A stretch of 10,195 nucleotides of DNA. Source: an uncultured Thiotrichaceae bacterium. GTDB taxonomy: Bacteria; Pseudomonadota; Gammaproteobacteria; Thiotrichales; Thiotrichaceae. Location: positions 1 to 10,195 of the forward strand of contig CALHAO010000176.1 in NCBI GenBank assembly GCA_937931765.1, read 5' to 3'. This document shows positions 5,118-10,195 of the stretch, piece after piece (within the stretch, counting starts at the first letter, position 1; every line of letters begins with the position of its first letter). The position numbers and the translations under genes are program-made. The notes beneath the pieces were generated by a model. It did no database searches, was not told where the DNA came from, and worked only from the letters and a program-made list of their open reading frames with translations.

Positions 5118-6464
5118 ATGAAAATCACCAAAGGTCTGAACTTACCCATATCCGGTAAGCCGGAGCAAACGATCAGTGATCACCCCCGCCCTACTAAGGT
5201 AGCGGTGTTGGGCAGGGATTACCACGATCTGCGACCGGCTCTGAAAATCGAGGAAGGGGATCACGTTAAGCTAGGTCAGGTTTTGTTCACCGACCGTAAG
5301 AATGCTGGCGTGAATTTTACAGCACCGGGTGCAGGCACCGTGCAAGCGATTAATCGTGGGCCACGACGTGTACTGAACTCGATCGTTATTGAATTGGATG
5401 AGCAGGAGGAATCCATCGATTTTGGTGCACATGCGCCGGATGAGTTGGATTCACTGGATGTCGACACTATCCGGGAAAAGCTGCTTGAGTCAGGACAATG
5501 GGTTGCTTTTCGCTCCCGTCCTTATTCAAAGCCAGCGGCTGCAGATTCCAAGCCCACTTCTATCTTTATTAATGCGATGGATACCCGTCCGCTGGCTGCT
5601 GATCCGCTAGTAGTGCTGGATGATGAGTCTGAGTCTTTTGTACAAGGGCTACAGATTATTTCGCGTTTGGCTCCAAAGGTATTTGTTTGCCATTTGGAAG
5701 GTGCTGATGTGCCCAAGGCAGCAGCTACTAACGTCAGCTATCATAGTTTTGAAGGTCTTCACCCTGCCGGTTTGCCGGGTACGCACATTCATTACCTTGA
5801 CCCGGTGAGTGAAAATAAATCGGTCTGGTATATTAATTATCAGGATGTCAGTGCTATTGGTAAGTTATTTACTACTGGTAAATTAGCTGTTGACCGGGTA
5901 GTTGCACTGGGTGGGCCACCACTGAAAAATCCTCGTTTAGTCCGTACCCGTTTGGGGGCCTGTACTGATGAAATGGTACGTGGTGAAATCAACGATGAAA
6001 AACATCAGGTACGGGTTATCTCTGGTTCTGTTTTGGGCGGTCACCGTTCTGCGGGCTGGAGTGCCTATATGGGGCGCTATAATCTCCAGGTATCAGTGCT
6101 CAATGAAGGGGAGCCACGTGAGTTCCTGCATTGGCTGAACCCAATGCTGAAGCAATTCTCCGTACTGAATGTGTTTTTCTCCAAGGGCATTAGAGACCAG
6201 GAATTTGACTTCAGCAGTACCCGTAACGGCAGCGAAAGAGCCATGGTTCCTTTGGGGAATTATGAGCAGGTAATGCCGCTTGATATTTTGCCAACTCAGT
6301 TGTTACGTGCTTTATTGACCCGGGACACTGTTCTGGCTCAGGAGCTGGGGGCATTGGAACTGGATGAGGAAGATTTGGCATTATGCACATTTGTGTGTCA
6401 TGGCAAGTATGAATACGGTTCTGCTCTACGTGAATGCCTGCGCATGATCGAGAAGGGAGAGTAA
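5118..6464 (+). CDS. nqrA: Na+-translocating NADH:quinone reductase subunit A
   Basis: This 448-residue subunit is close to the Vibrio NqrA length (about 446). It starts MKITKGLNLPISGKPEQ, the family N-terminus, and carries the GGPPLKNPRLVRTRLGA block at 265-281. NqrA is the membrane-associated cytoplasmic-side subunit without a firmly bound cofactor; it has been implicated in ubiquinone binding in the Na+-NQR complex. No strong hydrophobic segment is seen, as expected. The ATG at 5118 gives the expected N-terminus, but no good Shine-Dalgarno lies in the preceding 15 bases (the nearest AGG ends about 15 nt away). This is unlike the other nqr genes here. It is the first gene of the operon, and nqrB begins 2 bp after its stop. 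Confidence 0.97.
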   Translation: MKITKGLNLPISGKPEQTISDHPRPTKVAVLGRDYHDLRPALKIEEGDHVKLGQVLFTDRKNAGVNFTAPGAGTVQAINRGPRRVLNSIVIELDEQEESIDFGAHAPDELDSLDVDTIREKLLESGQWVAFRSRPYSKPAAADSKPTSIFINAMDTRPLAADPLVVLDDESESFVQGLQIISRLAPKVFVCHLEGADVPKAAATNVSYHSFEGLHPAGLPGTHIHYLDPVSENKSVWYINYQDVSAIGKLFTTGKLAVDRVVALGGPPLKNPRLVRTRLGACTDEMVRGEINDEKHQVRVISGSVLGGHRSAGWSAYMGRYNLQVSVLNEGEPREFLHWLNPMLKQFSVLNVFFSKGIRDQEFDFSSTRNGSERAMVPLGNYEQVMPLDILPTQLLRALLTRDTVLAQELGALELDEEDLALCTFVCHGKYEYGSALRECLRMIEKGE

Positions 6465-6466
6465 CG

Positions 6467-7696
6467 ATGAAAAAAAGTTTACGCCGTATGCTGGATAAAC
6501 TTGAGCCAACGTTCTCAAGTGGTGGCAAGTACGAAAAATTCTACAGTCTGTATGAAATGGTGGATACGCTGTTATTCAGCCCGCCAAACCGTACACCGGC
6601 TGCACCTCATGTGCGTGATGCACTGGATCTGAAACGTGTGATGGGTTATGTGTGGATGGCCACCTTCCCGATCATGTTTATGGCTTGTTACAACACAGGT
6701 TATCAGGCCAATACTGCGATGGCCTCAATGGGTATTGCTGAGCTGGATACCTGGCGTGGCACTGTGATGAATCTGATTGGTTACAGTCCGGACAGTTTCT
6801 TTTCTAACTTCTTTCACGGTCTGATGTATTTTGTGCCCATTTATATGGTCACATTTATTGCCGGTGGTATTGCTGAGGTCGTTTTCTCAATGGTGCGCGG
6901 GCATGAGGTGAATGAAGGTTTCTTTGTTACTTCCATTCTCTATACGCTGACGCTGCCACCCACAACACCTTTGTGGATGGTCGTTCTGGGGATTTGGTTC
7001 GGGATTATTCTGGGCAAAGAGGTGTTTGGAGGCACAGGTAAAAACTTCGTGAATCCTGCGCTGGCCGGACGTGCATTCCTTTATTTTGCATACCCTGCTT
7101 ATATGTCAGGTGACGCAGTTTGGGTTGCAGTCGATGGTTATACAGGTGCAACAGCACTGTCTAGTGCTGCAGCAGACGGTTTGGCAGGTATTGCTGCCAG
7201 TGGCATCACTTGGTGGGATTCGTTCCTTGGTTTTGTGCCTGGCTCGATTGGTGAGACATCAACGCTGGCTATTCTGCTTGGTGGTAGCTTCTTACTGTTT
7301 GCCAGAATTGCTAACTGGCGCATTGTTGCTGGTGTGATGATCGGTATGGTGGGAATGTCGCTGTTGTTCAATATGGTTGGACTGTTTGGTGATACTGGCC
7401 CGATGCTTGACATGCCTTGGTACTGGCATTTAACGCTGGGTGGCTTTGCCTTTGGCATGATGTTTATGGCAACTGATCCGGTAACGGCAGCGCATACAAA
7501 CATGGGACGCTGGTACTTCGGTATTCTGGTGGGTGTAATGACGGTGATGATTCGGGTTATTAATCCGGCTTTCCCTGAAGGTATTATGCTGGCTATTTTG
7601 TTTGCCAATATCTTCTCGCCATTGATTGATCACTTTGTAGTTCAGTCAAACATCAAACGCAGAAGGCAGCGTACTGTAATGGGAGGTGCATCATGA
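6467..7696 (+). CDS. nqrB: Na+-translocating NADH:quinone reductase subunit B
   Basis: This polytopic membrane subunit has 409 residues from the ATG at 6467; Vibrio NqrB has about 415. AGGGAGA at 6454-6460 sits 6 nt before this ATG, so an in-frame ATG at 6434 inside nqrA is rejected as the start. DGYTGATAL places the FMN-linking threonine at Thr229, equivalent to Thr236 of V. cholerae. At the same offset of seven, Gly133, Gly134 and Glu137 match the V. cholerae Gly140, Gly141 and Glu144 region linked to quinone-site inhibitors. Other family blocks are RDALDLKRVM (50-59), RGHEVNEGFFVTS, and GKEVFGGTGKNFVNPALAGRA. NqrB carries covalent FMN and riboflavin and is central to quinone reduction and Na+ passage. 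Its stop overlaps the nqrC start as ATGA. Confidence 0.98.
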   Translation: MKKSLRRMLDKLEPTFSSGGKYEKFYSLYEMVDTLLFSPPNRTPAAPHVRDALDLKRVMGYVWMATFPIMFMACYNTGYQANTAMASMGIAELDTWRGTVMNLIGYSPDSFFSNFFHGLMYFVPIYMVTFIAGGIAEVVFSMVRGHEVNEGFFVTSILYTLTLPPTTPLWMVVLGIWFGIILGKEVFGGTGKNFVNPALAGRAFLYFAYPAYMSGDAVWVAVDGYTGATALSSAAADGLAGIAASGITWWDSFLGFVPGSIGETSTLAILLGGSFLLFARIANWRIVAGVMIGMVGMSLLFNMVGLFGDTGPMLDMPWYWHLTLGGFAFGMMFMATDPVTAAHTNMGRWYFGILVGVMTVMIRVINPAFPEGIMLAILFANIFSPLIDHFVVQSNIKRRRQRTVMGGAS

Positions 7697-8478
7697 TCCG
7701 TCGTTTTCTTGATATGCCAAATGACAGTACGCAGAAGACGATTTTTGTAGCCGCAGTATTATGTCTGGTGTGTTCCGTACTGGTATCAGGCGCTGCTGTT
7801 GCTCTAAAACCGATTCAGGATGCTAATAAGGCGCTGGATAAAAAACGTAATATTCTGCAAATTGCCGGTCTGTTTCAGGAAGGCAAAACTGTTGATGAAA
7901 TGTTTTCGCAGGTTGAACCTAAAGTAGTCGATTTGGCAACGGGTGAGTATGTGGCCGATATTGATGCGGCTACTTATGATGCACGTGCGGCAGCGGTTGA
8001 TCCGAAACAGAATGTTGTGCTGACTAAAGAACAGGATATTGCTTCTATTAAGCGTCGCTCAAAGTATGCCACGGTTTATCTGGCGCGTGATGCTGCTGGG
8101 AAAGTGAATAAAATCATTTTACCGGTGAGTGGTTACGGGCTTTGGTCTACCTTGCATGGTTTTATGGCTTTAGCTGACGATGCTTCTACTATTACTGGTT
8201 TCGGTTTCTATGAGCATGCTGAAACGCCGGGACTAGGTGGTGAGGTCGATAATCCTGTTTGGAAGGCACAGTGGTCAGGTAAGCAATTATTTGATGAGCA
8301 GGGCAATATTGCAGTGGACATTGTGAAAAATGCAGACCCTGAGAGTAAGTATCAAGTTGATGCACTGTCTGGTGCGACATTAACAGGCAATGGTGTAGAG
8401 AATCTGGTGCATTTCTGGGCAGGGCAGGATGGTTTTGGTCCCTATTTGCAGAAAGCACGTAGTGGAGGTGAATTATGA
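7693..8478 (+). CDS. nqrC: Na+-translocating NADH:quinone reductase subunit C
   Basis: The protein has 261 residues, with one N-terminal membrane helix (about 16-38) and a large periplasmic FMN-binding domain. DALSGATLTGNG contains the covalent FMN acceptor at Thr229 (Thr225 in V. cholerae), and YGLWSTLHGF is another family block. NqrC passes electrons between the Fe-S centre in NqrD/NqrE and the FMN of NqrB. Attachment of FMN to both NqrB and NqrC needs the flavin transferase ApbE, which is not in this window and may lie beyond nqrF. GGGAGGTG just inside the nqrB end supplies the ribosome site. Overlaps of four bases exist with both nqrB and nqrD. Confidence 0.98.
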   Translation: MIRRFLDMPNDSTQKTIFVAAVLCLVCSVLVSGAAVALKPIQDANKALDKKRNILQIAGLFQEGKTVDEMFSQVEPKVVDLATGEYVADIDAATYDARAAAVDPKQNVVLTKEQDIASIKRRSKYATVYLARDAAGKVNKIILPVSGYGLWSTLHGFMALADDASTITGFGFYEHAETPGLGGEVDNPVWKAQWSGKQLFDEQGNIAVDIVKNADPESKYQVDALSGATLTGNGVENLVHFWAGQDGFGPYLQKARSGGEL

Positions 8479-9134
8479 GTGAAACACGTAAGGTGTTAAT
8501 TGACCCCTTGGTCGATAACAATCCGATTACATTACAGATTCTGGGTATTTGTTCGGCGCTGGCGGTGACCAGTTCGTTGAAAAACTCGTTGTTAATGGCG
8601 ATAGCCCTGACAGCGGTATTAGCCTTTTCTAATGCATCCATCAGTGCGATCCGTAATCATATTCCCAGTAATATTCGTATTATTGTGCAGATGACCATCA
8701 TTGCTTCATTAGTTATTGTGGTGGATCAGATCATGCGGGCTTATGCTTATGATACCGCCAAGCAGTTGTCAGTTTTTGTTGGTCTCATTATCACTAACTG
8801 TATTGTTATGGGGCGTGCTGAAGCTTATGCCATGAAAAATGGTGTTGGTATGAGTTTCATGGATGGTATTGGTAATGGTTTGGGGTACAGCTTATTATTG
8901 ATTATCGTGGCTTTCTTCCGTGAGCTGTTCGGTTCTGGCACTTTGTTTGGTTTTGAAATTCTCAAGCTGACTAAGAATGGTGGCTGGTATGAGCCAAATG
9001 GTTTGATGCTGTTACCACCGAGCGCTTTCTTTATCATTGGCTTGATTATCTGGGTAGTACGTACCTGGAAACCTGAGCAGGTTGAGCAACCTGATTTTAA
9101 AATTCATGAACAACACGCCTTGGGCGATCGCTAA
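8475..9134 (+). CDS. nqrD: Na+-translocating NADH:quinone reductase subunit D
   Basis: This integral membrane protein has 219 residues and about six helices. The family N-terminus with DNNPITLQILGICSALAVT is present. Cys26 and Cys109 (in GLIITNCIVMGRAEAYAM) correspond to Cys29 and Cys112 of V. cholerae, which together with the NqrE pair hold an intramembrane iron centre ([2Fe-2S] in recent structures). NGGWYEPNGLMLLPPSAFF is conserved near the C-terminus. NqrD and NqrE are homologous, inverted-topology partners, and also relatives of RnfA/RnfE; the nqr gene order settles the assignment. AGTGGAGGTG precedes the ATG, which overlaps the nqrC stop. Confidence 0.98.
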   Translation: MSETRKVLIDPLVDNNPITLQILGICSALAVTSSLKNSLLMAIALTAVLAFSNASISAIRNHIPSNIRIIVQMTIIASLVIVVDQIMRAYAYDTAKQLSVFVGLIITNCIVMGRAEAYAMKNGVGMSFMDGIGNGLGYSLLLIIVAFFRELFGSGTLFGFEILKLTKNGGWYEPNGLMLLPPSAFFIIGLIIWVVRTWKPEQVEQPDFKIHEQHALGDR

Positions 9135-9148
9135 CAGGAGATAATGAC

Positions 9149-9745
9149 ATGGAAGCGATGCTAAGCTTATTTTTTAAGGCGGTGTTCGTTGAGAACATGG
9201 CGCTTACCTTTTTTCTCGGGATGTGTACATTTATTGCCATCTCGAAGAAAATCAGCACAGCTATTGGTTTAGGTGTGGCGGTTATGGTGGTGCAGATGAT
9301 TACTGTGCCTGCTAATAACCTGATTTTGAATGTGTTTCTGAAAGAGAATGTATTATTAGCGGGTGTTGATCTGCGCTTTTTGGGATTGATCAGCTATATC
9401 GGTGTGATTGCAGCGATGGTACAGATTTTGGAAATGATTCTGGATAAATTCTTCCCTGCTTTATACAACGCACTGGGCGTTTTTCTACCATTGATTACAG
9501 TTAACTGCGCTATTTTAGGTGGCTCACTGTTTATGGTTGAACGTGATTATACGTTTGGTGAAAGTGTTGTTTATGGTGTCGGTAGTGGTTTTGGCTGGGC
9601 ATTGGCCATTGTAGCGTTGGCTGGTGTGCGTGAAAAACTAAAGTACAGCGACGTTCCCGCAGGCCTTCAGGGGCTGGGCATTATCTTTATTACGGTCGGT
9701 CTGATGTCACTTGGCTTCATGGCTTTTTCCGGCATTCAGTTATAA
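9149..9745 (+). CDS. nqrE: Na+-translocating NADH:quinone reductase subunit E
   Basis: The protein has 198 residues, the usual NqrE length, and about six membrane helices. FVENMALTFFLGMCTF (13-28) and PLITVNCAILGG (114-125) carry Cys26 and Cys120, the same numbering as in V. cholerae, forming the iron site with NqrD. Glu95, implicated in Na+ handling in V. cholerae, is also present (QILEMILDKFFPALY). AGGAGA at 9136-9141 is well placed before the ATG at 9149. A 14-bp gap separates it from nqrD, and a 15-bp gap containing CGGGAGA separates it from nqrF. Confidence 0.98.
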   Translation: MEAMLSLFFKAVFVENMALTFFLGMCTFIAISKKISTAIGLGVAVMVVQMITVPANNLILNVFLKENVLLAGVDLRFLGLISYIGVIAAMVQILEMILDKFFPALYNALGVFLPLITVNCAILGGSLFMVERDYTFGESVVYGVGSGFGWALAIVALAGVREKLKYSDVPAGLQGLGIIFITVGLMSLGFMAFSGIQL

Positions 9746-9760
9746 TACGGGAGACATAGT

Positions 9761-10195
9761 ATGACAACGGTAATATTAGGCGTATTGTTATTTACGCTCA
9801 TCGTTTTGGCTCTGGTAGGGATTATCTTATTTGCCCGCTCAAAGTTAGTAGCGACCGGTAATATAAATATCCTCATCAACGGTACTGACAATATTCAGGT
9901 GGCACCGGGCGGCAAGTTGCTGTCGGCGCTGGCGGATAAAGGTCTGTTTGTATCTTCTGCCTGTGGTGGTGGTGGCACTTGTGCTCAATGTAAGGTAAAA
10001 GTGTTGGAAGGTGGTGGTACTTTGCTGCCGACGGAAGAGGGTAGTATTAATCGTCGTGAAGCTGCTGGTGGTGAGCGCCTGGCTTGTCAGGTTGCGGTTA
10101 AGCAGGATATGAAAATTGAAGTTCCTGAAGAAGTGTTTGGTGTCAAAAAGTGGGAATGTACCGTTCGCTCTAATGACAACGTAGCTACTTTCATC
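9761..10195 (+). CDS. nqrF: Na+-translocating NADH:quinone reductase subunit F, 5' part only
   Basis: 145 codons are visible of about 407 expected; the frame is open to the right edge. One N-terminal membrane helix (about 3-24) is followed by a ferredoxin-like domain with Cys68, Cys74, Cys77 and Cys109 in the plant-type [2Fe-2S] pattern ACGGGGTCAQC ... LACQV, matching Cys70/76/79/111 of V. cholerae. The FAD- and NADH-binding reductase domain lies beyond the window. NqrF is the entry point for electrons from NADH, passing hydride-derived electrons through FAD to the [2Fe-2S] cluster. GGGAG at 9749-9753, 7 nt upstream, supports the ATG at 9761. Confidence 0.97.
   Translation, partial: MTTVILGVLLFTLIVLALVGIILFARSKLVATGNINILINGTDNIQVAPGGKLLSALADKGLFVSSACGGGGTCAQCKVKVLEGGGTLLPTEEGSINRREAAGGERLACQVAVKQDMKIEVPEEVFGVKKWECTVRSNDNVATFI

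Noticed and set aside
4958..5149. 63-codon minus-strand frame covering the nqrA start region
   Set aside because: It overlaps the nqrA start antisense and has no family resemblance or ribosome site; a chance frame.
6434..6466. Upstream in-frame ATG extending nqrB by 11 codons
   Set aside because: The ATG at 6467 has a well-placed AGGGAGA and gives the family N-terminus; the extension lies inside nqrA.
7138..7608. 156-codon minus-strand frame inside nqrB
   Set aside because: Antisense shadow of a strongly supported gene; composition reflects the complementary membrane-protein codons.
8192..8641. 149-codon minus-strand frame across the nqrC/nqrD junction
   Set aside because: Antisense to two certain genes, with no recognisable domain.

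Overview
The window looks like chromosomal DNA of a marine or halophilic gammaproteobacterium. It has moderate base composition, a complete-looking Na+-translocating NADH:quinone reductase (nqr) operon of the Vibrio type, an RfaH-type NusG paralogue, and a KpsS-type capsule gene. No genus can be fixed from the sequence alone. There is no sign of a mobile element, CRISPR array, tRNA or rRNA.

Left part (1-1128, minus strand): an RfaH homologue (1128 to 616) is followed, in the same direction, by the 5' part of a kpsS-like capsule gene that runs off the left edge. A good sigma70-like promoter (TTGATA, 18 bp, TATACT) lies in the 77-bp gap between them. This suggests a capsule or exopolysaccharide locus with its own antitermination factor encoded at its head.

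Middle part (1129-4818): a 187-bp divergent intergenic region, then a tightly packed plus-strand operon of four genes. They encode an ABC ATPase, an ABC-2 type permease, a GldG-like periplasmic auxiliary protein anchored at both ends, and a small DUF4340-like membrane-anchored protein. Start and stop codons overlap at two of the three junctions and lie 4 bp apart at the third, so the products are probably made together as one envelope complex. Its substrate is not evident.

A 299-bp non-coding gap (4819-5117) holds a perfect 15-bp palindrome, a 7-bp-stem hairpin with a Shine-Dalgarno-like loop, a possible short leader ORF and a possible promoter.

Right part (5118-10195): nqrA, nqrB, nqrC, nqrD, nqrE and the 5' third of nqrF, in the canonical order with canonical ATGA overlaps. 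All cofactor residues that can be checked are present: the FMN-linking threonines of NqrB and NqrC, the cysteine pairs of NqrD and NqrE, and the four [2Fe-2S] cysteines of NqrF. The complex should oxidise NADH, reduce ubiquinone and export Na+.

The gene content is mostly recognisable. The less explained parts are the four-gene ABC/GldG/DUF4340 module, the coupling of rfaH to a capsule locus, and the control region in front of nqrA.
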